Below are positions 27,429 through 36,399 of a stretch of 64,000 nt of DNA, in pieces. The position numbers and the translations under genes are program-made. Source of the DNA: Rhodocyclaceae bacterium. Lineage in GTDB: Bacteria; Pseudomonadota; Gammaproteobacteria; Burkholderiales; Rhodocyclaceae. How positions within the stretch are numbered: position 1 is the first letter of the stretch; each line of letters starts with the position of its first letter. The notes under the pieces are model-generated. The model was given only the letters and a program-made list of their open reading frames with translations. It did no database searches and was not told where the DNA came from. The DNA is taken from NCBI GenBank assembly GCA_028713915.1, contig JAQTNK010000012.1:31300-95299 (forward strand), written 5' to 3'.

Positions 27429-27443
27429 ATTCCGAATATTATA
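27429..27443 (-). promoter_or_regulatory. Probable arsR promoter -10 with a short dyad
   Basis: A perfect TATAAT lies on the minus strand at 27443-27438, about 27 bases before the arsR start, and ATTCCGAAT (27429-27437), a nine-base palindrome, lies at the expected transcription start. TATT and AATA also flank the -10. Overlap of small dyads with the -10 is how ArsR-type repressors often autoregulate. No good -35 box is seen. Confidence 0.45.
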
Positions 27444-27519
27444 GAATACTGCTTTCCCGCCTCACCGTATGGATCCGCCTTATTATTCGGCGATTACCCT
27501 TCATCTGCGCGAGCGTCCC

Positions 27520-28269
27520 ATGTACAAGATCGTCCTCCTTCGCCACGGCGAATCCACCTGGAACCAGGAAAACCGCTTCACCGGCTGGACCGATGTCGAC
27601 CTCACCGAAAAGGGCCAGGCCGAGGCCGTCGCCGCGGGCCGACTGCTGAAGAAGGAGGGCTACCGCTTCGACGTCGCCTTCACGTCGGTGTTGAAGCGCG
27701 CCAACAAGACGCTCAACGTCGTGCTCGAGGAAATGGACCAGTTGTGGATTCCGGTGCAGCATTCCTGGCGCCTGAACGAACGCCACTACGGCGCCCTGCA
27801 AGGCCTCAACAAGGCCGAGACGGCGGCAAAGTACGGCGACGCCCAGGTCAAGGTCTGGCGCCGCGCCTACGATACGCCGCCGCCGCCGCTGCCCGACGGC
27901 GACCCGCGCATCGAGGCCGACGACCCGCGCTACGCCGACATGGCGCCCGGCGAGTTCCCGCGCACCGAATGCCTGAAGGACACCGTCGCGCGCTTCGTGC
28001 CCTACTGGCTCGGCACCATCGCGCCGACGGTGAAGTCGGGCAAGCGCGTCATCATCGCCGCCCACGGCAACAGCCTGCGCGCCTTGATCAAGTATCTCGA
28101 CCACGTCTCGGACGCCGACATCGTCGAACTCAACATCCCCACGGCCCAGCCGCTCGTCTATGAGCTGGACGCCGACCTGAAGCCGATCAAGCACTACTAC
28201 CTCGGCGACGCCGAGGCCATCCAGAAGGCGATGGAAGCGGTTGCCAATCAGGGGAAAGCCAAAGCTTGA
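27520..28269 (+). CDS. gpmA: 2,3-bisphosphoglycerate-dependent phosphoglycerate mutase GpmA
   Basis: Glycolytic enzyme interconverting 3- and 2-phosphoglycerate. The protein from the ATG at 27520 ([20 protein letters not shown]) is 249 residues, the usual size; a longer frame from 27469 adds residues with no family character. RHG is the phospho-histidine motif; [27 protein letters not shown] and the second catalytic His in [13 protein letters not shown] are all present. It is divergent from arsR and overlaps envC by four bases. Confidence 0.95.
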   Translation: MYKIVLLRHGESTWNQENRFTGWTDVDLTEKGQAEAVAAGRLLKKEGYRFDVAFTSVLKRANKTLNVVLEEMDQLWIPVQHSWRLNERHYGALQGLNKAETAAKYGDAQVKVWRRAYDTPPPPLPDGDPRIEADDPRYADMAPGEFPRTECLKDTVARFVPYWLGTIAPTVKSGKRVIIAAHGNSLRALIKYLDHVSDADIVELNIPTAQPLVYELDADLKPIKHYYLGDAEAIQKAMEAVANQGKAKA

Positions 28270-29522
28270 GTTTCGCCGCACAGGACGCGAAGGACGCAAA
28301 GGAAAGCCAGGGAACTTCCTTTGCGGCCTTCGCGGTCGGCTTGCTCTTGCTGGGCTTTTCGCTGGCGGTGGCCGCCGCACCGGTTGCGGAGAAGCAGGCC
28401 GAGCTCAAGGACTTGCACAGCCGCATCGACGCGCTGCGCCGCGACCTCGCCAGGAGCGAGGAATCCAAGGCCTATGCCGCCGACCAGCTGCGCGAGACCG
28501 AATCGACGATTTCGGACGCCAACCGCCGCCTGCACGAACTCGGCGCCGCGCGCAGCGACACGCAGGCCGAACTCGCCGACCTCGAACAGCAGAACCAGCG
28601 TCTCTTGCACCAGACCGAAACGCAGCAGAACCAGCTCGCCAAGCTGATGTTCCGCCACTACCTGCGTTTTGAGCCCGATGCGCTGCAGCTGGTGATTGCC
28701 GGCCGCGACCCCAATCAGGCGGCGCGCGACTACCACTTCCTCACCCTGCTGTCGCACGCCAAGGCCGACCTCATCGGCGACCTGCGCGCGGCGGCGGCGG
28801 AGAAAAGCCGCCTCGCCGCCGCGGCGCGCGCCAAAGGCGCGGAGCTCGCCGCGATCGAGCAGCAGCAGCAGCAGGAGCGCGCCGCGCTGGTCGCCCAGCG
28901 CGCGCAGCGCCAGGCGATGCTGCTCAAGGTCGCCGGCCGCATCAAGACCCAGCGCCGCGAAATCGATACCATGAAGCGCGACGAGCAGCGCCTGGGCCGG
29001 CTCATCGAAGGCCTCGCCAGGCTCGCCGCCGCCAGGCCCCATGCCAAGGTCAAGTCCGCCGGCTCCGGCGCCCCGCCCGTCGTACGCAACGAGCATATTC
29101 CCGACCCGGCCAGCGCCGGCGGCGCCTTCGCGGCGCTGAAGGGCAAGCTGCACCTGCCGGTAAAAGGCGACATCGCCGGCCGCTTCGGCGCCCAGCGCGC
29201 CGAAGGCGGCGCGACCTGGAAAGGCTTGTTCATCCGCGCCGCCGAAGGCACCGAAGTGCATGCCGTGGCGCCCGGCAGCGTGGTCTTTTCCGACTGGCTG
29301 CGCGGCTTCGGCAACCTCATGATCGTCGACCACGGCGACGGCTTCCTGTCCGTCTATGGCAACAACGAATCGCTGCTCCTGCAGGCCGGCGAAACCGTGA
29401 AAAGCGGCGAGGTCATTGCGACCGTCGGCAACAGCGGTGGCAACCCGGAATCGGGTTTATACTTTGAACTCAGGCACCAAGGACAGGCCTTCGATCCACT
29501 GCGGTGGGCAAGCCTGCGTTAG
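28266..29522 (+). CDS. envC: Murein hydrolase activator EnvC-like protein with degenerate LytM domain
   Basis: 418-residue periplasmic coiled-coil protein that activates cell-division amidases. After the signal region there are long coiled coils (about 40-250; [20 protein letters not shown]) and a C-terminal LytM/M23 domain. The zinc ligands of active M23 peptidases are missing: the HxxxD site reads WKGLFIRA and the HxH site reads YFELRHQG, as in EnvC activators. The start is a TTG overlapping gpmA; the first ~15 residues ([12 protein letters not shown]) come from a dispersed inverted repeat, so the n-region of the signal peptide looks unusual. Confidence 0.88.
   Translation: MSFAAQDAKDAKESQGTSFAAFAVGLLLLGFSLAVAAAPVAEKQAELKDLHSRIDALRRDLARSEESKAYAADQLRETESTISDANRRLHELGAARSDTQAELADLEQQNQRLLHQTETQQNQLAKLMFRHYLRFEPDALQLVIAGRDPNQAARDYHFLTLLSHAKADLIGDLRAAAAEKSRLAAAARAKGAELAAIEQQQQQERAALVAQRAQRQAMLLKVAGRIKTQRREIDTMKRDEQRLGRLIEGLARLAAARPHAKVKSAGSGAPPVVRNEHIPDPASAGGAFAALKGKLHLPVKGDIAGRFGAQRAEGGATWKGLFIRAAEGTEVHAVAPGSVVFSDWLRGFGNLMIVDHGDGFLSVYGNNESLLLQAGETVKSGEVIATVGNSGGNPESGLYFELRHQGQAFDPLRWASLR
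28284..28336. repeat. Dispersed inverted repeat within the envC start
   Basis: CGCGAAGGACGCAAAGGAA (28286-28304) is followed by an 11-base loop and by a near-perfect inverted copy at 28316-28335. The same motif family (GGACGCCAAGGACGCAAAG) forms an inverted repeat at 62424-62550. Here it is read through as part of the EnvC N-terminus. Confidence 0.75.
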
Positions 29523-29540
29523 CCCAGCCCCGGAGATTCC

Positions 29541-30995
29541 ATGCGCAGCAAATTTCAGCAGGTCGGCCTCGTCTTTATTGGCCTTGTCGCCGGCATACTC
29601 GTCAGCCTCAACTTCTCCGCCAGCGCGCAAAAGGATGCGCAGAATCCGCTGCCGGTCGAAGAACTGCGCTCCTTCGCCGACGTCTTCAGCGCCATCAAGC
29701 AAGGCTACGTCGAGCCCATCGACGACAAGAAGCTGATCACCTATGCCATCTCCGGCATGCTCTCCAACCTCGACCCGCACTCGGCCTACCTCGACAACGA
29801 AGCCTTCAAGGAACTCCAGGTCAGCACGCAGGGCGAATTCGGCGGGCTGGGCATCGAAGTCGGCATGGAAGACGGCTTCGTCAAGGTGGTGGCGCCGATC
29901 GAGGACACGCCGGCCGACCGCGCCGGCGTCAAGTCCGGCGACCTCATCATCAAGCTCGACGAAACGCCAGTGAAGGGCATGACGCTCAATGACGCCGTCA
30001 AGCGCATGCGCGGCAAGCCGAAGACCTCGATCAAGCTCACCATCGTGCGCAAGGGCGAGACCAAGCCGCTCGAGATCACCGTCATGCGCGACAAGATCAA
30101 GGTGCAGAGCGTCAAGTCGAAAATGATCGAGCCCGGCTACGGCTACCTGCGCATCACCCAGTTCCAGGAAGAAACCGTCGCCGACGTCGCCAAGCATCTC
30201 GACAAGCTCTTCCACCCGGCGGAAGCGAAAACGAACGGCAAGGACAAGGCCGAGGCCAAGCCGGAAGAACTCAAGGGCCTCGTGCTCGACTTGCGCAACG
30301 ACCCGGGCGGCCTGCTGCACAGCGCCATCGGCGTCTCCGCCGCCTTCCTGCCGGCGAAGGCGCTGGTAGTGTCCACCGACGGCCGCACCGAGGATGCCAA
30401 GCGCAAGTACCTCGCCAGCACCGAAGACTATCTGCGCGGCCAGAAGGACGACCTCCTCAAGAACCTGCCGGCGGCGGCGAAGACGGTGCCGCTGGTGGTG
30501 CTGGTCAACGGCGGTTCGGCGTCGGCCTCCGAGATCGTCGCCGGCGCCTTGCAGGACCACCAGCGCGCCATCATCATGGGCACGCAGACGTTCGGCAAGG
30601 GCTCGGTGCAGACCATCCTGCCGCTGCCCAACAACACCGCGATCAAGCTCACCACGGCGCGCTACTACACGCCGAGCGGCCGCTCGATCCAGGCCAAGGG
30701 CATCGTTCCCGACGTCATCGTCGAAGAGTCGGCCAACGGCGACACGCGCGAGCGCGTCCGCGAGGCCGACCTCGAGCGCCATCTCGACAACGACAAGGAA
30801 CAGTTGCCCGCCAAGGACGACAAGGCAACCGCCAAGCCGCCGCATGCCAAGAACGGCAAGGGCAAGGGCGCCGGCGGCAAGGACGACGAGGAAGACGCGC
30901 CCAAGGCCCCGGCCTTCGAGGTCGCCGGCAAGAACGATTACCAGCTCGGCCAAGCCATGAATCTGCTCAAGGCCTGGCAGATCATCAAACACTGA
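29541..30995 (+). CDS. ctpA: C-terminal processing peptidase, S41 family (CtpA)
   Basis: 484-residue periplasmic serine protease with an N-terminal signal anchor (about 8-28). A PDZ domain (about 95-170) contains GGLGIEVGMEDGFVKVVAPI and PADRAGVKSGDLI. The S41 core carries GYLRITQFQEETVADVAKHL, LVLDLRNDPGGLL, the catalytic Ser in NGGSASASEIVAGAL and catalytic Lys in GTQTFGKGSVQTI. The C-terminal tail (about 415-460) is Lys/Asp/Gly-rich low complexity. It follows envC by 18 bases; this pairing is conserved and points to cell-wall remodelling. Confidence 0.93.
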   Translation: MRSKFQQVGLVFIGLVAGILVSLNFSASAQKDAQNPLPVEELRSFADVFSAIKQGYVEPIDDKKLITYAISGMLSNLDPHSAYLDNEAFKELQVSTQGEFGGLGIEVGMEDGFVKVVAPIEDTPADRAGVKSGDLIIKLDETPVKGMTLNDAVKRMRGKPKTSIKLTIVRKGETKPLEITVMRDKIKVQSVKSKMIEPGYGYLRITQFQEETVADVAKHLDKLFHPAEAKTNGKDKAEAKPEELKGLVLDLRNDPGGLLHSAIGVSAAFLPAKALVVSTDGRTEDAKRKYLASTEDYLRGQKDDLLKNLPAAAKTVPLVVLVNGGSASASEIVAGALQDHQRAIIMGTQTFGKGSVQTILPLPNNTAIKLTTARYYTPSGRSIQAKGIVPDVIVEESANGDTRERVREADLERHLDNDKEQLPAKDDKATAKPPHAKNGKGKGAGGKDDEEDAPKAPAFEVAGKNDYQLGQAMNLLKAWQIIKH

Positions 30996-31005
30996 GGGCT
31001 CATTC

Positions 31006-31470
31006 GTGGATGTCGAACGCGCGCGGCTGATGCGGGACAAGGAACGGGGGCTGCACCGCCCCCATGCATTGGCTCCCCAGGCCGGCACGCGCAAGCACCG
31101 CGAACTGCGTTTCAACAAGCTGCGGGTCTGGCAGGTCGACCAGGCCAAGGCGCTGCTGGAAAGCCTTGAACATCTCGACGTCGCGCCGGGCATGCTGCCC
31201 AACAGCCTTGCCGTCTGGTACGACATCACCGACTACACGATGGAAGGCCTCGAAGCGGCGCTGATCGCGCAGGGCTTCCACCTCGAGAACACGCTCTACT
31301 GCAAGATGATTCGCGCGCTGGTCTATTTCTGCGAAGAAACGCAGCTGCGCAACATGCGCCAGCCCGAGCGGCTGCTCAAGAAGTCGAACGAAATCTACTC
31401 CAAGGCCTGGGAACACCACGCCCACGGCGACCACGACGACACGCCGCCGGAACTGCGGCAAGACCGCTAG
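31006..31470 (+). CDS. Conserved hypothetical protein
   Basis: 154-residue soluble protein that I cannot assign to a family. It starts at a GTG (31006) placed five bases after GAGGGCT. The middle reads VDQAKALLESLEHLDVAPGM and LPNSLAVWYDITDYTMEGLE, which looks like an alpha/beta domain; the C-terminus is charged and His-rich (HHAHGDHDD). It sits 10 bases after ctpA and 10 bases before the MoeB/ThiF gene, so it is in the same operon. Confidence 0.65.
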   Translation: MDVERARLMRDKERGLHRPHALAPQAGTRKHRELRFNKLRVWQVDQAKALLESLEHLDVAPGMLPNSLAVWYDITDYTMEGLEAALIAQGFHLENTLYCKMIRALVYFCEETQLRNMRQPERLLKKSNEIYSKAWEHHAHGDHDDTPPELRQDR

Positions 31471-31480
31471 CCTGAGCGTC

Positions 31481-32236
31481 TTGGACGACCATCAACTCCT
31501 GCGCTACAGCCGTCATATCCTGCTGCCGGAAATCGGCGTCGAAGGGCAGGAAAAGCTGCTGGCGGCACGCGCACTGATCGTCGGTGCCGGCGGTCTCGGA
31601 TCTCCCGCCGCCTACTACCTGGCTTCGGCCGGCGTCGGCACCGTGGTGCTGGCCGACGGCGACACCGTCGATCTGACCAACCTGCAGCGCCAGATCCTCC
31701 ATTCGACCGCCGCCATCGGCTGGCGCAAGGCCGAATCCGGCGCCCGCACGCTGGCCGCCATCAACCCCGAATGCCAGGTCGTCGCCGTCACCGAGCGGCT
31801 CGCCGGCGCCGCGCTGGACGCCCAGGTCGCGGCTTGCGACGTCGTCCTCGATTGCTGCGACAACTTCGCCACGCGCCACGCCGTGAACCGCGCCTGCGTG
31901 CGCCACCGCGTGCCGCTGGTGTCCGGCGCGGCGATCCGCTTCGACGGCCAGGTCGCCGTCTTCGATTCGCGCCGCGACGACGCTCCCTGCTATCACTGCC
32001 TCTTCCCCGAAAGCCAGGACGTCGAGGAAATGCGCTGCGCCATCATGGGCGTCTTCGCGCCGCTCACCGGCATCGTCGGCACGGTGCAGGCCGCCGAGGC
32101 GCTGAAGGTGCTGATCGGCTGCGGCGAAACGCTCGCCGGGCGCCTGCTGCTGCTCGACGGCCTCGCCATGGAATGGCGCTCGATCACGGTGCCGCGCGAT
32201 CCGGACTGCGCCGTCTGCGGGCGCGACGGCCGCTAG
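31481..32236 (+). CDS. moeB: HesA/MoeB/ThiF-family adenylyltransferase
   Basis: 251-residue E1-like enzyme that adenylates the C-terminus of a small sulfur-carrier protein (MoaD or ThiS). Evidence is the start LLRYSRHILLPEIGVEGQEK, the nucleotide loop IVGAGGLGSPAAYYLASAGV, DLTNLQRQILH, and two zinc CxxC pairs (CYHC about residue 169 and CAVC near 246). The rhodanese domain seen in some homologues is absent. The start is a TTG. Sequence alone does not separate MoeB from ThiF; a mog gene is elsewhere in the window. Confidence 0.88.
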   Translation: MDDHQLLRYSRHILLPEIGVEGQEKLLAARALIVGAGGLGSPAAYYLASAGVGTVVLADGDTVDLTNLQRQILHSTAAIGWRKAESGARTLAAINPECQVVAVTERLAGAALDAQVAACDVVLDCCDNFATRHAVNRACVRHRVPLVSGAAIRFDGQVAVFDSRRDDAPCYHCLFPESQDVEEMRCAIMGVFAPLTGIVGTVQAAEALKVLIGCGETLAGRLLLLDGLAMEWRSITVPRDPDCAVCGRDGR

Positions 32237-32592
32237 ATCACTTTGCGGTGCCGTAGGCGTCCCGGCGCGTGGGCGATGGCGACGGAGAAAATCAGGAAGC
32301 CCCAGAAGGCCGCGGCGCCAAAGACAGCGAAGGCCGCCAGCAGCGCCAGCAGCGCCGCTTTCAGCAGCACCGCCAGGCCGCTCGCCTGCCTGAAGTAGGC
32401 GCGGTTGGCATAGGCATCGAGCAGCGCGATGCCGGCGCCGCAGGCCACCAGCAGGAAGAGGAAGGCGCCGCTCGGCATGCGGCCGAGAAGCACCGCCGCA
32501 CCGACGCCGACGACGCCCGCGACATGGCCGATGCGCAGCACGGCGATCAGCGCGACGCGCCCGGGGAAATCGCGGAAATTGCCATTCCGCAT
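32233..32592 (-). CDS. Small integral membrane protein, unknown
   Basis: 119-residue hydrophobic protein with about three to four predicted membrane helices (VALIAVLRIGHVAGVVGVGA, GAFLFLLVACGAGIALLDAY, AVLLKAALLALLAAFAVFGA) and a basic C-terminus (RLRHRKVI). I do not recognise a family. It follows ribD by four bases on the minus strand and overlaps the end of the convergent MoeB/ThiF gene by four bases. Confidence 0.65.
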   Translation of the reverse strand: MRNGNFRDFPGRVALIAVLRIGHVAGVVGVGAAVLLGRMPSGAFLFLLVACGAGIALLDAYANRAYFRQASGLAVLLKAALLALLAAFAVFGAAAFWGFLIFSVAIAHAPGRLRHRKVI

Positions 32593-32596
32593 GGGC

Positions 32597-33691
32597 TTAC
32601 GGATTCTTGAAGCGCGCCCGCAGCCGCTGGTCGCGACCGACCCGGCGGCTATCGAAGATCTCCAGTTCGCGCCGCTCGGAGAGCACCTTCAGCTCAGGCA
32701 GCACGGCCATGCTGAGCGCCTTGTCGCCGAGCAGGATCGGCGCCTGGTAGAGCAGCAGCTCGTCGACGCGGCCGGCGCGGATCAGCGCCCCGTTGAGCAC
32801 GGCGCCGGCCTCGACCATGACCTCGTTCACGCCGCGCCGCCCGAGTTCGAGCAGCATGCCGGCGAGATCGACCCGGCCGGTGCCGTCGGGCAGGCAGATC
32901 ACCTCGGCGCCCTTGTCGCGCAGCGCCGTCGCGCGAATCTCGTCGTCGGTGGAACAGAACACCAGCGTATTGCCGCCGGCGAGAACGCGCGCATCGAGCC
33001 GCAGTTCCAGCCAGCCGTCGAGGACGACCCGCATCGGCTGGCGCGGCGTGTCGACGTCGCGCACGGTCAGGCTCGGGTCGTCGTCGCGCACCGTGCCGAT
33101 GCCGGTCAGCAGCGCGCACGAGCGGGCGCGGAAGGCGTGGGCGTCGCGGCGCGCATCCGGCCCGGTGATCCATTGCGAGGTGCCGTTGGCCAGCGCCGTG
33201 CGGCCGTCGAGGCTCATCGCGGCTTTCAGCATCACCCAGGGCCGCCCGCGCGTCATGCGCGAAACGAAGCCGACGTTGAGGTCCGTCGCTGCGGCCGCCA
33301 TCAGGCCGCAGTCGGTGGCGATGCCGGCAGCCGCGAGGCGCGCCATGCCCTGGCCGGCGACGCGCGGGTTGGGGTCCTGCATGGCGGCGACGACGCGCAC
33401 CACGCCGGCGGCGATCAGCGCCTCGGTGCACGGCGGCGTGCGGCCGTGGTGGTTGCACGGCTCGAGACTGACGTAGGCCGTGGCGCCGCGCGCCAGCGCG
33501 CCTGCCGCCTGCAGCGCATGGATCTCGGCGTGCGGGCCGCCGGCCTTCTCGTGCCAGCCTTCGCCGACGATCGCGCCGTCGCGCACGAGCACGCAGCCGA
33601 CGCGCGGATTGGGCGTGGTCGTGAACAATCCGCGCGCCGCCAGCTGCAGCGCGCGGGCCATGAACTCATGATCGGCGGCGGTGAATTTCAT
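32597..33691 (-). CDS. ribD: Bifunctional riboflavin deaminase/reductase RibD
   Basis: Carries out the second and third steps of riboflavin synthesis. Residues 1-145 form the deaminase with zinc motif HAEIHAL and [15 protein letters not shown]; residues 150-364 form the reductase with [33 protein letters not shown] and [17 protein letters not shown]. Length is normal. It overlaps nrdR by four bases; glyA-nrdR-ribD is a conserved order in proteobacteria. No FMN riboswitch is seen, since the gene is internal to an operon. Confidence 0.95.
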   Translation of the reverse strand: MKFTAADHEFMARALQLAARGLFTTTPNPRVGCVLVRDGAIVGEGWHEKAGGPHAEIHALQAAGALARGATAYVSLEPCNHHGRTPPCTEALIAAGVVRVVAAMQDPNPRVAGQGMARLAAAGIATDCGLMAAAATDLNVGFVSRMTRGRPWVMLKAAMSLDGRTALANGTSQWITGPDARRDAHAFRARSCALLTGIGTVRDDDPSLTVRDVDTPRQPMRVVLDGWLELRLDARVLAGGNTLVFCSTDDEIRATALRDKGAEVICLPDGTGRVDLAGMLLELGRRGVNEVMVEAGAVLNGALIRAGRVDELLLYQAPILLGDKALSMAVLPELKVLSERRELEIFDSRRVGRDQRLRARFKNP

Positions 33692-34164
33692 GCGGCTCGG
33701 GGGCGGCGAACCCGCGGTTTCTTGACCTCGCGGATGGCGTCGGAGAACTCGTCGAGATCTTCGAAGTTGCGATAGACGGAAGCGAAGCGGATGTAGGCGA
33801 CCTTGTCGAGCTTCTTCAGCTCGCGGATCACCAGTTCGCCGATGCGGTCGGAGGCGACCTCGCGCTCGGCCATCTGCACCAGCTTTTCCTCGATGCGGTC
33901 GATGGCGGTATCGAGGCTTTCGGTGGTCACCGGGCGCTTGCGCAGCGCCAGCATCATGCTCGACTTGAGCTTGTCGCGGTCGTATTCGGTGCGGCTGCCG
34001 TTCTTCTTCACCACCAGCGGCAGCTGCAATTCGACGCGCTCGTAGGTGGTGAAGCGCTTGTCGCAGGCGAGGCAGCGGCGACGGCGGCGCACCGTGTCGC
34101 CGTCTTCGTTCTCGCGGGTGTCCACTACCTGCGTATTCGGATCAGCACAGTAGGGACACTTCAT
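33688..34164 (-). CDS. nrdR: Transcriptional repressor NrdR
   Basis: Zinc-ribbon/ATP-cone repressor of ribonucleotide reductase genes. The 158-residue protein has cysteine pairs CPYC (3-6) and CLAC (31-34), followed by [20 protein letters not shown] and the ATP-cone from about residue 50 to 140. The C-terminus is basic ([11 protein letters not shown]). It lies nine bases after glyA. Confidence 0.96.
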   Translation of the reverse strand: MKCPYCADPNTQVVDTRENEDGDTVRRRRRCLACDKRFTTYERVELQLPLVVKKNGSRTEYDRDKLKSSMMLALRKRPVTTESLDTAIDRIEEKLVQMAEREVASDRIGELVIRELKKLDKVAYIRFASVYRNFEDLDEFSDAIREVKKPRVRRPRAA

Positions 34165-34173
34165 GGCTTTGGC

Positions 34174-35421
34174 TTACGCGCCGTAGACCGGGAACTTCTT
34201 GCACAGCTCGGCCACCTTGCCGCGGACTTTCTCGAGCGCCGCCTCGTCCGTCGGCGCGTCGAGCACGTCGGCGGTCAGGTTGGCGACCTTCTCGGCCTCG
34301 ATCTCGGTGAAGCCGCGCGTGGTCATCGCCGGCGTGCCGATGCGCACGCCCGAGGTGACGAACGGCTTCTGCGGGTCGTTGGGGATGGCGTTCTTGTTGA
34401 CCGTGATGTGGGCGCGGCCCAGGGCGGCCTCGGCATCCTTGCCGGTGATGTTCTTGGCGCGCAGGTCGACGAGGAAGACGTGCGATTCGGTGCGGCCGGA
34501 GACGATGCGCAGGCCGCGGTTCTGCAGCACCTTGACCATCACCTGGGCGTTCTCGACGACCTGTTCCTGGTAGGCGCGGAACTCGGGGCTCATGGCCTCC
34601 TTGAAGGCCACCGCCTTGGCGGCAATGACGTGCATCAGCGGACCGCCTTGCAGGCCGGGGAAGATCGCCGAGTTGATGACTTTCTCGTGCTCCGCCTTCA
34701 TCAGGATGAGGCCGCCGCGCGGACCGCGCAACGTCTTGTGGGTCGTCGAGGTGACGACGTCGGCGTGGGGCACCGGGTTCGGGTAGAAGCCGGCCGCGAC
34801 GAGGCCGGCGTAGTGGGCCATGTCCACCATGAAAATGGCGCCGACGGCCTTCGCCACTTTGGCGAAGCGCTCGAAGTCGATCCTCAGTGCGAAGGCGGAG
34901 GCGCCGGCGATGATGAGCTTGGGCTTGTGCTCGTGCGCCAGCTTTTCCAGCGCGACGTAGTCGATGTCTTCGTTCTCGTCGAGGCCGTAGGGCACGACGT
35001 TGAACCATTTGCCCGACATGTTGACCGCCGAGCCGTGCGTCAGGTGGCCGCCCATCGCCAGGTTCATGCCGAGGATGGTGTCGCCCGGCTTGAGGAAGGC
35101 CATGAACACGGCCTGGTTGGCCTGCGAGCCGGAGTTCGGCTGGACGTTGGCGCAATCGGCGCCGAACAGCTTCTTGGCACGATCGATGGCCAGCTGCTCG
35201 GCGATGTCGACGTACTCGCAGCCGCCGTAATAGCGCTTGCCCGGATAGCCTTCCGCATACTTGTTGGTCAGCTGCGAACCCTGGGCTTCGAGCACCGCGC
35301 AGGAGACGTAGTTTTCGGAGGCGATCAGCTCGATGTGATCTTCCTGACGGCGATTCTCGGACTGGATGGCGGCCCAGAGTTCGGCATCGGTCTTGGCCAG
35401 CGTGTTCTGCTTGGAAAACAT
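34174..35421 (-). CDS. glyA: Serine hydroxymethyltransferase GlyA
   Basis: PLP enzyme interconverting serine and glycine with tetrahydrofolate, the main source of one-carbon units. The 415-residue length matches the family. Evidence includes [60 protein letters not shown] and the PLP-lysine motif [16 protein letters not shown]. The ATG at 35421 follows GGAG. Its leader contains two tandem hairpin repeats. Confidence 0.97.
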   Translation of the reverse strand: MFSKQNTLAKTDAELWAAIQSENRRQEDHIELIASENYVSCAVLEAQGSQLTNKYAEGYPGKRYYGGCEYVDIAEQLAIDRAKKLFGADCANVQPNSGSQANQAVFMAFLKPGDTILGMNLAMGGHLTHGSAVNMSGKWFNVVPYGLDENEDIDYVALEKLAHEHKPKLIIAGASAFALRIDFERFAKVAKAVGAIFMVDMAHYAGLVAAGFYPNPVPHADVVTSTTHKTLRGPRGGLILMKAEHEKVINSAIFPGLQGGPLMHVIAAKAVAFKEAMSPEFRAYQEQVVENAQVMVKVLQNRGLRIVSGRTESHVFLVDLRAKNITGKDAEAALGRAHITVNKNAIPNDPQKPFVTSGVRIGTPAMTTRGFTEIEAEKVANLTADVLDAPTDEAALEKVRGKVAELCKKFPVYGA

Positions 35422-35435
35422 TTAGTGCTCCAATA

Positions 35436-35549
35436 AATGTTTCAGTGAAGGCTCACGCGGAGCGCTATGCCGGAACTGAAACATTCTTCGCGGAAGAATG
35501 TTTCAGTGAAGGCTAATGCGCGCAGCGCGTTATGCCGAAGCTAAAACAT
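35436..35549. repeat. Two tandem hairpin repeats in the glyA leader
   Basis: Unit 1 (35436-35485) and unit 2 (35497-35549) are similar direct repeats. Each opens with ATGTTTCAGTGAAGGCT and closes with the inverted end ACTGAAACAT or GCTAAAACAT. Across the junction, ACTGAAACATTCTTC (35475-35489) and its perfect inverse (35493-35507) flank GCG, giving a 15-bp perfect stem. The array lies 15-128 bases upstream of glyA. Confidence 0.85.
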
Positions 35550-35591
35550 GGTGGGGGAATCCGTATGGGATGGGAAGGCGCAGATTTTACC

Positions 35592-36227
35592 CTAGCCTGA
35601 GACCTCGTCCAAAACCAAGTCCAAATGCGTCTTTTCGCCCCAGGCGACGAGGTGCCAGGCGTCGTCGCGGTATTCGATCCAGTTCACGCCCGCGTTCGGG
35701 ATCGGAAAATCGCGCGGGGCGATGAGGTCGCGTGCCGTGGCGATGCGATAGACGATGTCGAGCACGCCGCCGTGGGCGACGAGCAGCAGCGTCTGGCCAG
35801 CATGCGCGGCGGCAAGCGCGGCGAGCGTGCGGGCGATGCGCGCGGCGAAGTCCGCCAGCGTCTCGCCGCCGTCGAGGTCGTGCTGCGGATCGCGCCCGGC
35901 GTAGGCGGCATGAAGCGCCGGAAAGCGCTGTTGCGCCTCGGCGCTGGTCAGCCCCTGCATGCGGCCGTAGTGGCGCTCGCGCAGGCCGGGCGCAGCATTC
36001 ACGCCGAGTCCGAGCGCCGCGGCGATGGGCTGCGCGGTCTGCCAGGTGCGCAGGAGATCGCTGCTGTAGATGGCGTCGAAGGCGTAGCCCGCGAGGCCCG
36101 TCGCGGTCGCCGCCGCCTGGGCCTGGCCGGCGGCGTTGAGCGGGATGTCGGTCTGCCCCTGGATGCGCCTGGCGGCGTTCCAATCGGTCTCGCCGTGGCG
36201 GACGATGCAAAGTCTTGTCGGGTTCAT
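35592..36227 (-). CDS. Histidine phosphatase family protein
   Basis: 211-residue phosphoglycerate-mutase-like phosphatase. From the ATG at 36227 it reads MNPTRLCIVRHGETDWNAAR with the catalytic RHG, then IYSSDLLRTWQTAQPIA, LRERHYGRMQGLTSAEAQQR and the second His in LLVAHGGVLDIVYRIA. A TTG eight codons upstream is the alternative start. Members act on sugar phosphates or on cobalamin and nucleotide intermediates, so the substrate is open. It is a single minus-strand gene between the glyA leader and the TRAP operon. Confidence 0.85.
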   Translation of the reverse strand: MNPTRLCIVRHGETDWNAARRIQGQTDIPLNAAGQAQAAATATGLAGYAFDAIYSSDLLRTWQTAQPIAAALGLGVNAAPGLRERHYGRMQGLTSAEAQQRFPALHAAYAGRDPQHDLDGGETLADFAARIARTLAALAAAHAGQTLLLVAHGGVLDIVYRIATARDLIAPRDFPIPNAGVNWIEYRDDAWHLVAWGEKTHLDLVLDEVSG

Positions 36228-36399
36228 GGCGGGTATTGTGGATTTCCGCAATCGGCTGGCAAAAACGGGGAAACCGCATTAAGCTTACGCGGCCGCTGCA
36301 CCGGGACGAACGCTGGATCAATGCTCCAAGAGGCACCCCAAGAACAGGCGGCGGATTTTACACTACCGCCGGAAGGCGCCCCGGGGAGGAGACCGCAGC

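Noticed and set aside
35436..35549. glyA leader considered as a glycine, THF or SAH riboswitch
   Set aside because: The sequence lacks the conserved cores of those classes and instead consists of near-identical hairpin units.
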